A stretch of 64,000 bases of DNA from Enoplolaimus lenunculus (GCA_030248215.1 JASANG010003894.1:1-64000), one strand, 5' to 3'; shown: positions 45,174 through 58,669, counted from the stretch's first letter. Program-made: numbers and translations. The notes: a model not told the origin generated them from the sequence alone.

Positions 45174-48100
45174 CTGAAAATATAAATACACGTAGCAATT
45201 TGGGCGCAATAATAATTATTATTCTCAAGTTTGTATTATAATAGTATACGAAAAATTTGTGAAGCTTTCTATTAGCACAATCAAAATCGAAATCATTTTT
45301 AACAAAAGTCTGATCACAAGTCCGGTAGGCAACCAGATCTTTATGAAACTAGTACCCTTCTGCGTTGTTAACACATTCGTAATCAAACAAAACAATCAAT
45401 CAACCAACCAACCAAAAAGACAAAATATCTCAGAAATGCTTCTTTGCGTGCGAATAACTTACCGACATCAGCGGTCATTTGTTCGGCTTCCGCATCCGAT
45501 GTGGCTATCTTGACACCGGACATTGGTTTAAACGGCACTATTTGCGTGGCACGCGCGAGCTCAGCAACTTGACTACGATCGGTAATCGGTGTTAATGCGT
45601 ACATTTGAGCACGAAGGATTGATCCGGCGTACACAAAGTCCAAATGTTCACGCTGTAAAACAAACAATATTAACTAACAAAAATAACTGTAATTAACACA
45701 GGGCGTACCCAAAGTTTCGAAAGGGGTTACGTTTTAAATAAATCTTCAAAGAGGGTTTCTTGCGGTACAATCTGAAACCGTGTCCAAAAACTGTGCAAAT
45801 ATTTCATTTCAAGCATGCGTGTAATTTCGATATAAAATGTACTTACGCGCAACATTTTAATGCCCGGAAATATAGCTATTAAACACAGATAGATGAGCAC
45901 CAAACATCCGGATATGAAAAATCTCCGAATATTTATCCGAAATGAAACGTGTGTTCGGATATGTATCCGAAATGAAAAGTGTATCCGGATATCCTCTGGA
46001 TATCCGAAATGCTATTGAATGAAAATATTTCGAAGTAATTTACATTGTTACACCACTAAAGTAGCAGGAGATAACGAAAAGAAATTCTGTATTCAACATT
46101 GAGTCAAAATCTTTCCATGATTATTCCATGATGATTAAAAATCTTTATTTTTAAAATATGCCAAAATTCAAAAACCTTCAGTTTTGCCTGATATTTATTG
46201 GTAGAATAACTTCCTATTTTTAAATTATATCTCAAAAGTAGATCCAACACAAAAAATGACGCAATTCAACTCAGCGCGCCCCTGTTACACACTAATACAT
46301 GAAAAAATTATAGATTTCTGAACTGTTGAAAATATTACAATTTTGGTTCCGCATTAAGTCCGCATAAGATCGCACAAAGTGAACGTATATATGCAACATC
46401 AGGAGAGGTTATAAGCAGCCAAATCGGCATTATATTCCGTATATTAAGACTAGAGCGGGTCCTGAAAATTTGGACCAATACTACTTTTAACAATGTTACA
46501 ACCAAAACATATTCCTAAGTTTTAGAGCCCTGAGAGTAATTGACGCCCAAGTAAAAACTCAAGTTTGACATCACATAGTTGCATTGCTTCTTATTACGTC
46601 ACAAGAAACATGAAGATCCGCTCTGAATTCTGGCCAGAGAGAATCGATATACACAACCAATACAACTAACAAAGCATTACTTCTTCGGGATTAAAATCAA
46701 GCGAATGAGGGCATCGTTTAGAACCGCTCCAAAACTTAGCACCTTGAGTTGTTAGCTAAAATAACATTATAACATAATATTGGTTATTTAATGTTGGTTT
46801 AGGTGATAAATCACTTTAAGCTACAACTAAGGCGTTGTCTGAAAAAATTTCTGGGAGATACATTCGGACAGGATGACAATTTATTCAGAAATACGCATGA
46901 TACGACAAAATCAATAGCAATGATACGAAACCAGTGATAAGGAACGAGCTTAAAATAACAGGAAAATCAAAACTAAATATGAACCGAGGGTGGCACTATA
47001 CTTGTCGCGTGGTGCCGTCCGTCACCGTGCAGCGTAGCTCGCAGGCAGTTCGTGTTCCGTACACGACAGTGACACACGACACATATTTTAGAAAGTATAG
47101 CGCCACCCATACGTTGTTTTACTGAGAAGTAGCGATATTATAAAGCTATACAAAAAAATGGAAGCAAGCGATACGAACCTGATCGGGTGGGAAATTATGC
47201 AAAAGTTGACGAATTTGACAATGAAAGTTCAAATGCCACAAATTTACAGCCCATGTAATGCAATCTTCAACGGACGCAGGTCGATCAATAATGAGCGCTT
47301 TGTGTACGGCACTAAGCATTTCGAACTGAAACCAAAACAACACTACCTCGAGATGACTTGAGGTTGTGACTTTTTTCAACATCTAGCCAATGCAATGTTT
47401 GAGTTCAAAATACAATTCAGATTGAGTTGAAATGTTCCATACAAAACTATGCTATTGTTTATTTTCTACAACTAACCATAAAATACACTAGTTCAGTGGG
47501 CACAGCAGACTGCTCAATGAAGGAGTTATTAAGATCACGTACTTGCTGTCCGGAATTCATTTTCTGAATTCGATCATTGAACCCTCGAGGATCTCTGCAA
47601 AGCGAAAAGAAAACATAATTACAAAATGCCGCGTAACCGTTTGCGCATAGTTTCAATTAAAAACCTGGTACATTAATGCTGCATTTATACAGAGAAAAGA
47701 GTAAAACATGACTGGATAAAACTCAGCAGCGTGAAAACTTACTCGACGTATTGATTTGCAAGCTCTGCTGGAGTTGTAAAGCAAGTTTCGAACATTTCAC
47801 GAGACCACTAAAATAACATACTCAATATTGTTCGGAGACGTTGTCCAAGGTCATCTATCAAAAAAGATTATTAAGGGGGCACCACGAGTTTACAATTTCA
47901 GCTAAACCAACGTTAGCATACCTGAACGTTTAATTTGTAATCACCAGATTTCGTCAGCAACTTAAGTATTTATTTAACTTAAGTACGCTTTTAAAAAAGA
48001 CAAAATGACTAAGTAAATACTTAGCACGTACTTAAGAACCAAATTATACTTATGTAGGGTTTCAGAAACCCAACCAATATCTCGAATTGCTTAACTTCAT

Positions 48101-51100
48101 TGAGCTGTCAAACGTAGCGCATGCCCGGCCAGAATAGAAGCTGACAGAACGTACCTGAATGCAGTGTTCGATCGAATTAGGAAAACTTTTGACGGTACAA
48201 ATTGGGAACGATTTTTCAGGCGGATCCTGGCTTGACGAATACGACTCTGTTAGATGCGGGTATACGACCTGAAATTAGACACCACACTAGCCAAAAGCTC
48301 TGCATTATCTGTACGCTGTACCGCTATCAATATAAAGATAATTTTACGAGTTACCCGTGCGTTGAAAATACACACACTCAATTTTAACAGGCGACAATAA
48401 CCTCAAATTTTTAACAGTAAAACTTCGTTAAATTGTTCTCTATTTTAACAAATATTAAATAAACTCGATTATTTATGAAATAATTAGTCTTACTTGAGTA
48501 TTTCCTTTGGGGCCAAGTGTGCCCGACTCAAGCAAAGGCAACCGATAATAAACACAACGTCGATCCACATAAGTTCCTGAAATACTACTACACAAATATA
48601 CAAGCAGCAGGCAACACAGACAACAGTTAGACACTACCACCGGAGGTAAAAATACCAGAGCCGAAGCTGGAGGTCAACAAAACTTGCTGGAGCCGGAGGT
48701 GAATCCGCAGGTGAGACAAAATTAAGCCGTTAAAATGATGTTTAATTTGTTAATCTTAGCAAATATGTGTAATTTGTTGTTAAATCGTTTGGTTTTACGC
48801 TTAATTTTTACGAAATCTTGGCAGTTCTTTCCTCAAAATTCTTCCAAACCTTAAAACCAATCACGCAAAACTGATAAGTTGTAAACTTTGCAAAACTTCA
48901 GTACCGAAATTGCCAGAACATTCGGCTAAAATGCTACCCGACTCGGAGGTCGATTTTCTGCCGCAGCCGGAGGCAGACCTCCGGCTGTACACTGCTAGAG
49001 AGGCAACTTCTAATCTTATACTCATAACACAAACCCAATGTGTTCCCTTAGAGCTGGGTCAGATGCATTCTTGGAGGTCAACTCAAGTTGTAATTGAACG
49101 ATACCGAACACACGTTTATGTTTCGAACGTTTAAAAAAGTCCATTTATTATTAGCTGGATTACTTTTCATAGAACAGCATGAAATATAAAGGTGCACGGA
49201 ATCCAAGCGTCACTGAGCCCACTAAATAAACTTACAAGTGTGCTATTGTCATAAAAAACTTAAAGCTTTGACATAAATGAGAAGTCTTGCTGTTTCTTGA
49301 CTTACTCGCTTCAACATTATCCAACGCATTGCAGACACCGTTTAAATTTTCGAAAAATTCATCTGAAAAAATCTCAGTTGTGTCACTGCCAACGCGGTCA
49401 GCCATCCACGTGATTTGCATATCTGAGTTGAAGGCGCGAGCTGCTTCGGCGGCTACTTTCGATTTCTTGTCCTGCAAAGCAGTAATGCAACAAAATTTGT
49501 AAAACAAACCATTAAATAAAATCCAAATCTAATACCGGTCAAGTGGCTGAAATTTTGGCATGAAATTAGCAGGCTGCAACAGCTTACAAACTACTAAAGA
49601 GGATGGACGTTTTGAAGTTAAGTGGGTTTTGTCTAAGGAGTAACTTATAGTTAGTAGTAACGTACTAAATTATTTTTGATACACAGGTAACATTCTTGAA
49701 ATATAATTGGTCATCAGGCCTCGTAATTCTGGCACCGGTTTTGGTTATTTGGATTGGAGTTATAGTCTTAGTTTGATAACTCATTGAGACCGAGACTGTC
49801 CACGCTGAAAGCATAACTTCTGTGCATCCATGATTACAGGGTGCGACCGGATATCCGGCTCCGGTTTACTATACGCCAAAAAACCCTCATCCGGTTCCGG
49901 TATGCGGTATAAACCTACCGGATACGGGATTTCGGTGATGATTTCGTAAATTTCAAATTATTGCAAATTATGTTGCAAGATGTTATGTTTTGAGAGTAGT
50001 CCAACAGAAACGATAAGGTATTTGAGCATACTTTGATTGTCCGAACATGGTTTGGTTAGTAACGTGGCGATTATAGGGTGGGAATTTGTAAGATATACAG
50101 AATTTTGCTGCTTTCAAGTATTAGGACCCGCACTTTATATAAACGCAATATTCCGTTTACTAAAGATAAATTAACATTTACGGACGCATTAACATGCTAA
50201 AAACGGATTTATTTAAAAAATACACCATCAGTATCCGGTTAACATCCGGTTCCGGTAAAAAATCACTATTCGGATCCGGTTTTTGCGATCCGGTCGCATC
50301 CTGTCCTCGAAAACCCATCACTGATCACGATTCGAAACCGTAAATGCCAGCTAAACAAATGCCATTTCTTACCCCAACGTCTTTGCGACGAAACAAAAAC
50401 TGCCGATTCAAATTCGAAAGTTCGATTTGATCCATGTCAGTGATAAATAGTGAGCCTGCGGGCGAGCACGCGAGTCCCATTAGCGAGAAATATTTTAGCA
50501 GCTCACAGCCAATTGCACCGGAGCCAACCTGAATATACAGAAACACTATACTCAGTTCAAAACAACCAACCGTAAGCAGTGATGGTATACTCAAATGTAT
50601 GTTGCACGACCGTCCATTCAACATATTTTTCAAATTTTGCTCTACTTCTGTACAAATTTTCAGATCAGCACCTGCAGGAGTTCGAGAGCGTGAAAACCTG
50701 CAATATCGCGGCCGTAAAATAGATGCTGTATTATAAACTTAACATCACTCTGCGTACTAAACACAGAATCATCAACTTACCACAAACCATCGTTGCCGCA
50801 ATAAAGCTTCATGAAATTCGCGACCAATAACAGCAATTTGTCCGTCATACCGACAATTTGTCTAAAAATTAAAGATGTTTTTAAAATTGAAATAGTATTA
50901 TTCCTGCTGCAAATTTTACACGCGTGCAACTCATCAAATTTAAGAATTCGTGCAAATAGAACAATTCAAAGTAAAAAATATCGAAGTTGTATATACAAAA
51001 GCTCTAAAATTTTCTTATCAAATGAGAACTGGAGCAGAGGAGATTCTATATCAACGCTGAACTAATGGCAACAGCGCTTATCGAAGCGGGAACCGTAAAC

Positions 51101-54100
51101 GAGAAACCCGAAACAGCGACATTCAAAAGCAATAGAAAACTTATCTAAAGAACAAGTCAGGCAGTTAACAAGTTATAAATCCAATGATCTCAAACAATAT
51201 TCAGCGTACCGGGGCACAAAGCGATTCTGATCGTTGAAATTTAGAGTCTTGTGGTGGAAGACACTCAATCGCGTCGAAATAAAACCATCCTTTGATTGGA
51301 TAAAAATGAAACGTCACCGCCTAAATATATCAAAATAATCAACAGAGTATAGAAAACTTATAAGACTCACAAAGTTCAGTTTAGATTTAAAAACGAAGAT
51401 AGGGCTCTGGCTTAACGTAAAATGTAACAAAGGAAATGATTCAAAATGGCTAATGCGAATAGCCGAACGCGCCCATCTCCCATCTGCACAACGGCTCCCT
51501 AAACTCATACAGGACTTGGCAACTATTCCTCTAACATCGTTAGCTAACGGGCCATGTTAATCCACTTAGATTGCATAATATTAGATAAAGAATGCAAATC
51601 TACTCAATTACCGGCCTCAACACCAAACTCCACGTCCTTTCAATTGGGAAAAGCCATTCATTATGTACCCTAACGTACCGAGCAAACCAGACACATGTTT
51701 ATGCATTTAAACACAAAATTTTATCATAACTTTTCGATTCACTGAAGTTTTTAAAAAATATAATGATTTTTATGTCGCACGCTAAAACAGGATCCTGTTT
51801 ACACAACCTACCTTCATAGCTTCTTGTGCCGCAACCCCGCCAATAAAGCCTGTCACCGGGCAAACATTGCCTTCCGATTGATACGCGACTTCTTTGATAA
51901 TTCGTTCGTCAATTTGATCAACTCTCGTCGTGTCACTTGTAGCAGCAGTGTTTAACTCATTCGCGATTGTAAGCAATGCGGTGGCATCTTCCTTAAAAAT
52001 AAGACTTTCTGTCTGTTTACTTAAACCCAAAAGTTTAGACTTAGGATGAAATGTTACAAAGTTTTATCAAAAGTTTTGCGGATTGGTATAGCATGGACCC
52101 TAATATATACAGTTATGATACTCATATATTCTACTATGGATTTCGTTTAGCTCACGAAATGCCGTTATTATTTTGTCCTTAAAGGTTTTTCGCGACACCC
52201 AGCGTAAAACCCAGTTAATAATTCACGCACAAACTTTTGTTCACTCAGCTTTATGTTAAAAATGAAGATTTTCATTAGGGGCAGCTACCTATCCTAAATA
52301 CAGACAATGGTAAACATAGACTAAAACCCTGATGTAAAAACTCAAGGTTAGTATGGAACCACCAAATTGAACAATGAAATTAGCTCACTTCGCTATACGG
52401 CCGAGGCCGTCTACCATTAGTTGTGACAAACTGCGACAGAGCACGAAACGCCAAATGCAATTGCGGCGGCCGGTCGAATTTCGCAAAATCCGATACGACG
52501 AATTCAGGCTTTTCTAACGCTTCCGCGAGTGTTGTCTGTAGCAAGAAAATATTATGACGTTGGACTTCGAAACTTTAGGTTATTATAGAATTATGCAAAG
52601 GGCTCCGCTCTCCACTATATTTTACCACCGTGCCAAATTTTATAAGACACTTACATAATCCGTCAAAGCGCACAGAGTTCCTGGGGCGCATGAAAACAGA
52701 TATTGCGTACAAAAACCGCATTGATAACAGCAAAACTGTGATTAAATATAATCAATAATAAACCGTAAAAATTAACAGTTATTCCCAGCCACTAGTCCAA
52801 ATTTGCAACGCCATTTTGTGTTGTACCTTTTGGACACTTAAAATGTTAGGCACTAAAATTAATACAACTACTAAAATATTATTTATAACCCACCACGCGT
52901 CAATCTCTAACGCCAATTACAATTATACTGAAACTTAATCGAAAATCCCAACATTGCGTTTCGTATATAAACCTCACCCTAGCAATGAAAATACGCATAG
53001 ATTTAGCCTAACACCAACACGTTAACCAAAATGTTGATTCAGGCGCAGCATCTGGAAAAGTTATTATGAACAACATAATATTAGTGCATACGGTAGAAAT
53101 TTTCACACTTACAAACGAAACCCGCTGTGGCATTTTGACTTGAATCATTTTGCCACCTTCTTTATAGCTGCCAAAGTCGCGACACACTGAACCAATCGAA
53201 AACTTGTACATATCTAAAAAACAGGAGTGTAATGGAAAAATAAGAGAATAGAAAACAAAGCTTTTGCAATTGGCGTCAAAATTTCTGTAGTTTCATATCG
53301 AGACACAAATTGAACCATCACAACAGCCAGGAAGTAATAAGGCTTTTATAAATGGCACAGAAATGGTAAATGGTTGTAGCCTTTATAAGAAAAGGCATAT
53401 AAATTAATGTAGTCAGTCATGTCGTTTCAAAATAATTCAACCATGCAATTTCATGACACGTTCGCTAACGAGAAACGCAGTGCTTTAACTCAGAGTCGTA
53501 TTCTCAACTTCAAAATGTTTCATAGCACCTACAGATGCCATAGAGTCAAGGTGCAAAGCGCAACGGGATTATACCGGAATCGGAACAGCAAATATAAACC
53601 GGAATCGGAACTACAAATTTTGTGACTACGGATAATTGGTATTTACAAGTATAATATTGATTTAGGGTGTCTTGACTATCAACAATTCTCAAAAACGTGG
53701 CACGAACAAATTGGCAATCATTTTTGACTCTTTAAAGCTAAACTACAATCAATTATTGATAAGTTAATTTATTGAAAACAATTTGATAGATAAATGATGC
53801 AGAATGTTTATACAACATATCACAGCAAGTAGGCCTAAAATTAAAATGCGGAAATTCCGATTGATTGTGCAATAGAAATCTGAATCGGAATCGGAATTCG
53901 TTTTGAATCTATATTCTAATCGGAATCGGAATTCCGATTGCACCCTGCATAGAGTAATAGGTTTTGAAATAAGCGAACTACGTCAACTACATAAGTAAAA
54001 AACTACACAGCAGCCGACCAAATCAAATGAAAGAGGTGCCCTAAATTTCCGTACTCATCGAACGCTGCATCAAAATTTACCATGCGTATTACCAACTAGT

Positions 54101-56953
54101 GACACGATTGAGAACCTGCAACACGACGAATTGTTGCAAATAAAATAATGTGAAAATTTCTAGCGATCAAATACGTACAGTAAGTACTACTGCGAAAAAA
54201 ACTTACTAATTACAGTGACTTTAAGGGGTTCGCATCCGTTCAGCTCAGTCATTCCTTCGACTTCTCTGAACGTAACGCAATCGCCGTCGTCAAGCCCGTG
54301 TGGCGCGTGTTCTAATGTTGTCACATCGCCAGTGTCCTAAAACACCCAGTGCAACGTAACACGTGGGGTTCCAATGGAACTATATTTCATAGAATGTAGA
54401 AACTAACCGGCAAAATTTAAATACGTCATGTTATCGCCTACAAGTTTTACAAAAATATACCGTCAGATATTATTAAATGTGAGAAATTTGCAGACCGCAC
54501 ACAAGTTGCGAAAATAAGCTTCCTTGCAGTGAAAGTTTTTCAGGCTTCAGTTTAACACTATACGACACAAATCGTAAAAATTCTTGTTCCTGCATCATTG
54601 GATGATGGAGCAGGGATTAAATCCTTGCAGAAATTCCGTGCGAAAGAGTAATTTCGATGGAATCCCGGTAACACGCTACATATATCATAATCTCAATAGA
54701 ATTTAGTACTGAGTACCCCACCTCCGGCAAAAGTCACTTAGTCTTGATTTATCTTTCTGCCACCCACTCTACCGTAACAGAGCAACCCCACTGTAAAATG
54801 CAAACTTTTGATCCCAAATGTTCAAAACATACCCTATCGATATGTTCGATCAACACTTCAGCCGCCTGTTCACCATTTTTGTCTTCGACCAAAAAGTCTA
54901 CCCCAAAATCGGTAAATATTGATCCAAACAAACCGCATGTTGTCGCGATGACCAGCTTCTGCCCGTGCGTTCGTGTCCAGCCGTTGATGCGCAGCTGCTC
55001 GTCGATTGATGAGTCTGTTAGTACGACAACCTAAAACAACCTCATTATAGTTAATGAGACGTGATGCTGGATAACAAAATAACACGATATTCAAACCAAT
55101 AAAATTTATTCACCAGCAAAAACTTAACACAACCGTGCAAAAATAACTCGCCACATTTACATGCTCCCATGGGTTGTTTCTTTTTAGAAAACCAGAATGT
55201 TTTCACACCAAAGGTATATTTTGCCCCTGAAAAGTAGTTTTGCACAGAGAAAATTATTTTGCTTGCGAAGTTAAAAACAACCACTTCTCAGATCCAGGAT
55301 CGTTTATCTGTTTAGCTTACATCATATTTTTGGATCAAACCTTCAGATAATTCGTTTGTGTCAAAGCTACAATTCACCGAATCGTTCAACTCAGCCAGCT
55401 TTTCAAACGATCGTTCGGCTCGATTTTGACCAATATCGTCAGGTGATAAATAGTACTAAAATTACAAAGAAAACTACTTCAATGAATGTCGTGAGGCAAG
55501 TATGTAATGTACTACGTAATATACGGCACTTTTGGGCAATCTAAAAGATATTACGATTTGTAATCGCTAGTAGGTCATTTAAATTTGAAACATCATTTTA
55601 TTGATTTTTGCGTCATCGCACTCGATCCAAGTTTCATTATTACCGAAATTCATAAAAAATCGATGCAGTTTAAAACTGTATCTAGCGAGATTTTACACTT
55701 CTTAACTTACTTGCGATGATAAATCGTACCATGTTGTCGGCTTTGTATCTTGGACAGTAACGTATCGAATGCCACCAAGAATTAAATTTTTCGCAATTTC
55801 TACGCCAACACCGCCCATGCCGCAGATCAGTGCTCGAGCGCCTCTTAGTCGTCCCATCGCTGTTTCACCGAGCGTATAACTATAAACCAGTTTATAGCAG
55901 AACTACATGTATTGAGCGAAACTCGGACACACTTGTGAAATAATTTAAAAAGTTCTAATTTAGGCTTGACTAATTAAGCTAATATGCAAACCAGTCGTAG
56001 TGGAACTACACGTATTGAACGGAACTCGAACACACTTTAGCAGTTAAGGTAATACGCAAATTAGTTATTATCTAACTATTCAGTTATCGGTTTTGGAGGA
56101 TTGTAAACAATTTATTTAGATTCCTTACTCCCAAAAACCCTACAGTAACCCTAATAATTAGTGACATAATTTAAAGTCATTATTTTTTAGCTAACTATTC
56201 GATTATCGATTTTGAATTTCGTAGACCACAATTTATGCAGATTCCTCGCACCCAAAAACCCTTTATTGCTGAAGTTAGATTGCTTGTAACCACAATAATT
56301 GAAATATTGTAAAAATGCCAAATTTAGGCTTATCAATTATGCTAATATGAAAATTAGCTATTAACTAACTATCCAATTATCGGTTATGGAGGTTTGTAAA
56401 CAATATATTCATATTTCTCGCACGCAAAACACTTTAGTTCTGAAATTAGATTACTTGTAACCCTAATAATTAGTGAAATATGCAAATAAGCTCTCAAACA
56501 AAAAAGTTTATCAAAACGGTTCAGCGGTTCTTGAGATTCCTTTCGGACCGATATACACCTTTCGATCACCGAGCACAAAATATAAAACGCTTCGTGGAGG
56601 CACATTCTCGCAATATATATATATTGTCATGTATATCTTTGAGATAAGTATCAATCCAGCGCATTAACAAACATAATGATCTAGAAATACTGGAGTTCCC
56701 ATGGACATTCCCCCCACAAATTACAAATTCTACATTTCGTCCTAATTTCGGCTTAAGAATATGCTTCAGCTTGAGCGGAACGTACAAACCGCTGCCAACA
56801 CTGCAGCACTACTTACATCTGTCGAGAGTACAAATTCGTATCGTAATCACCGTCTCCACTATCAGCAATCCCATCTGGTCGGCTGTTGTCGTCGACACCG
56901 TCCGGTGCGTTACCGTTCAGAATACCATTCGGTGAATCAACGTCCATAGTTGC
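42464..56953 (-). CDS. UBA1: UBA1, ubiquitin-activating enzyme E1, 25 coding exons
   Basis: Activates ubiquitin with ATP, holds it as a thioester on a cysteine and passes it to E2 enzymes in cytosol and nucleus. Reading the minus strand exon by exon gives a co-linear E1 of about 1,068 residues (human UBA1 is 1,058): inactive adenylation half, FCCH, active adenylation half ([31 protein letters not shown]), catalytic-cysteine domain ([10 protein letters not shown]) and C-terminal ubiquitin-fold domain ending [11 protein letters not shown] call UBA1 rather than UBA6 from [18 protein letters not shown] and [15 protein letters not shown]. Borders are GT..AG and phases match throughout. One caution: my count makes exon 2 two nucleotides shorter than the frame needs, which I attribute to counting near 55800 and which should be checked on the raw bases. 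Introns carry several MITEs, but no exon is interrupted. Exon coordinates are given in the five block entries. Confidence 0.95.
45463..48268 (-). CDS. UBA1: UBA1 exons 14-19: catalytic-cysteine (SCCH) domain
   Basis: Exons at 48155-48268, 47743-47807, 47477-47594, 47179-47325, 46681-46755 and 45463-45652. Exon 14 holds the thioester cysteine in [10 protein letters not shown], preceded by [15 protein letters not shown]. Exon 15 begins WSREMFE, exon 17 has [12 protein letters not shown], exon 18 has [12 protein letters not shown], exon 19 has [12 protein letters not shown] and [11 protein letters not shown]. The donors after exon 16 (GTTAGT), exon 17 (GTTCGT) and exon 18 (GTAATG) are weaker than the GTAAGT used elsewhere, but the frames join exactly. 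The last intron of this block (46756-47178) contains a 121-bp terminal-inverted-repeat element at 46988-47108. Confidence 0.92.
46988..47108. mobile_element. 121-bp MITE with GGGTGGCACTATACTT ends
   Basis: Right end AAGTATAGCGCCACCC is the near-perfect complement of the left end; interior GGTGCCGTCCGTCACC matches the unit of the 21-bp minisatellite. Single-ended relatives start at 581, 7493, 32284 and 36595. Confidence 0.78.
48494..50861 (-). CDS. UBA1: UBA1 exons 10-13: active adenylation site
   Basis: Exons at 50781-50861, 50373-50528, 49306-49471 and 48494-48576. Exon 10 gives [11 protein letters not shown]. Exon 11 carries the nucleotide-binding GxGxxG (VGSGAIGCE), the acidic ITDMD strand and the arginine-bearing NLNRQFLFR. 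Exon 12 gives [16 protein letters not shown] and [11 protein letters not shown]. Exon 13 gives [20 protein letters not shown] followed by PKGNTQ. Ubiquitin E1s I know have a threonine where this gene has proline (GPKGN instead of GTKGN), close to the ATP/ubiquitin C-terminus site; this is read directly from the codon CCC. The introns between exons 11-12 and 12-13 hold hAT-like MITEs (49837-50303 and 48636-48994). Confidence 0.93.
48636..48994 (+). mobile_element. CCGGAGG-type hAT-like MITE, uninterrupted
   Basis: ACCACCGGAGGTAAAAATAC at the left, GACCTCCGGCTGTACACTG at the right. It lies in the UBA1 intron between exons 12 and 13. A further copy is at 37036-37296. Confidence 0.72.
49837..50303. 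mobile_element. longer relative of the 96-bp CCGGATAT MITE
   Basis: CAGGGTGCGACCGGATATCC at the left, GATCCGGTCGCATCCTG at the right; 467 bp, in the UBA1 intron between exons 11 and 12. Confidence 0.8.
51210..54336 (-). CDS. UBA1: UBA1 exons 5-9: FCCH domain and end of inactive adenylation half
   Basis: Exons at 54207-54336, 53113-53213, 52389-52535, 51812-51991 and 51210-51320. Exon 5 ([16 protein letters not shown], then [13 protein letters not shown]) and exon 6 ([14 protein letters not shown]) correspond to the first catalytic-cysteine half-domain of E1s. Exon 7 has [17 protein letters not shown], exon 8 has [17 protein letters not shown], the helix closing the inactive half, and exon 9 has [16 protein letters not shown]. 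The intron between exons 5 and 6 contains a 401-bp hAT-like MITE with a perfect 8-bp target duplication. Exon 6 resembles other E1s only loosely at its start, as this region does across phyla. Confidence 0.92.
53547..53947. mobile_element. hAT-like MITE with TCGGAA arrays
   Basis: Perfect 8-bp target duplication CATAGAGT (53539-53546, 53948-53955). Left end CAAGGTGCAAAGCGCAACGG; right end TTCCGATTGCACCCTG; AATCGGAATCGGAA words at the right. Confidence 0.88.
54833..56953 (-). CDS. UBA1: UBA1 exons 1-4: start and inactive adenylation half
   Basis: Exons at 56817-56953, 55713-55879, 55321-55455 and 54833-55030. The chosen ATG is 56947-56945: it opens an acidic N-terminus (MDVDSPNG) that runs into NLYSRQ, the landmark where E1 homology begins. 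The acceptor TTTAG lies only 6 nt before this ATG, so the true leader is an upstream exon, a trans-spliced leader, or more coding sequence. Exon 2 encodes [18 protein letters not shown] and [18 protein letters not shown], exon 3 the [14 protein letters not shown] stretch, exon 4 [14 protein letters not shown] and [12 protein letters not shown]. Donors are GTAAGT, GTAAGT, GTAAGC and GTATGT. Exon 2 may be off by two bases (see gene entry). Confidence 0.92.
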
Positions 56954-58669
56954 CTAAACAAAAACGTTTGAACAAAGCACCATGTGAGGAGACGACTAGA
57001 CGCAAATGATTGATTTATAGATATTCGAATCGAAAGGGAACAAGGGTAAGTAACATATTTGGCTAAGATTCACAAAGGATCTCATTCTAGCCCTCAAATC
57101 AGTACCAATCTCTATGCCCAAAAACTAAAACTACCTTAACCCTTTAGTACTTAGGATGGATGTAAAAATTTAAATGAAATATCCATCTTTAAAAAGGCGT
57201 AAGAACAACTTAAACTGGCGTGAAGACTTCCAATACTTAAACAGACTTCAACTGAAACTAAAGTGACAAAACAGTAACATATTTGAACATCTTCAACGTG
57301 ACTCTTTTTGGGACCAATTTTCCACAAATTGAGCGAACAACAACTCGCTATACTAAGAGTTGACTATCCTCTTTGCCAAGAGTAGGCAACTGCGTACACT
57401 CTGTGCTCAAAAGAATCTAACCAGAAGCGTTGCGTTTTTAGCCTACCCACTCCAAACCAAGTTGTGTGAAGATTCGATGAGATCCGATCTGATAAATGAA
57501 ACATAGCAAAGTTAGTGGCGAGAAAATCACTCCCGTTACATTATCAAGTAACTGCAATTTTGCTGAATTTTTACAGCGTCAAACAGTGAACACCCTCCCA
57601 GTCCCAGAGCGAGATAGGCAACGACAACATTTATCATTCTAGACTAATCTACTTTCTGAATTATTAGTTCGGCCTATGCTACACTGCTACTGAACTTATA
57701 GACCAATCAGATTTAATTTTTTGTCATTTACAATATTGATAACGAAGCAACGTTTTTGCTACATCATCGTTGCTCAAGTACATCTTACAATTGGTCCGCC
57801 CTTAATAACAGATTAGCCTACGACCATATACCGGGGAAGAAAACACACATACACCCAATCCGACCCCCAGTAGACATCCCTCATTTTACCACAATTCCTG
57901 TTCCATTTATGTATTGCGCACCGCAGGAACAGGAAATTTTTCGGCGTCGAGAAAATATTTTGTAGTTGCTAAATCATTTGTTACGGTGCAACCGAAATTA
58001 CAATTTACCAAAACTGGAATTTCAAAAAAATTACCGGAACCGGCAAATGACAAATACGTGCCAACAAAAAATTTGTGTTAATTCTCTTTTTTGCATGCAG
58101 TATTATATATTGGTGAAATTTACCAGAACCAGAAGGTGACAAACTGCTAAAACCAGAATTAATTCCTGTTGCATCCTGGTTGTTAGAACGAATGCGTATT
58201 ATCTCGCTCAGCTTAGTTAATACGATATTAGATTAAAATGTTTCATGAGTGATTTTATAAGATTGATGAAAGCGAAGAAAAAATCGTGCAAAACTTGCAG
58301 AAAAATATATACCCCAAGAAGCAATTTGCCCTACAACATAATACATATACCTTTTTTCTGCACTTGTCATCAAGTTTGCTAAGTTCGGAGCGTTTCATTG
58401 CTCGAATTGCAGCGCTAAACTGCTACTTTTTCTATAAAAACTTTAAATCTCAACCACACCATTGCTACTGCTTATCAGTTTCAAACTTAAAATACGAAAT
58501 TTGTCACAAAAGTTCACAATCACTGTATAACCGCAAAAACTTTTCAAAAACCCGGTAACGAATACGTACCGGAACAGAATGATGACAAATACCGAATATG
58601 CCTAACACAACCGAAATTCCAAATTACACCCTGATACGCAATATTTATATATCAATAAACCTTACTTAC

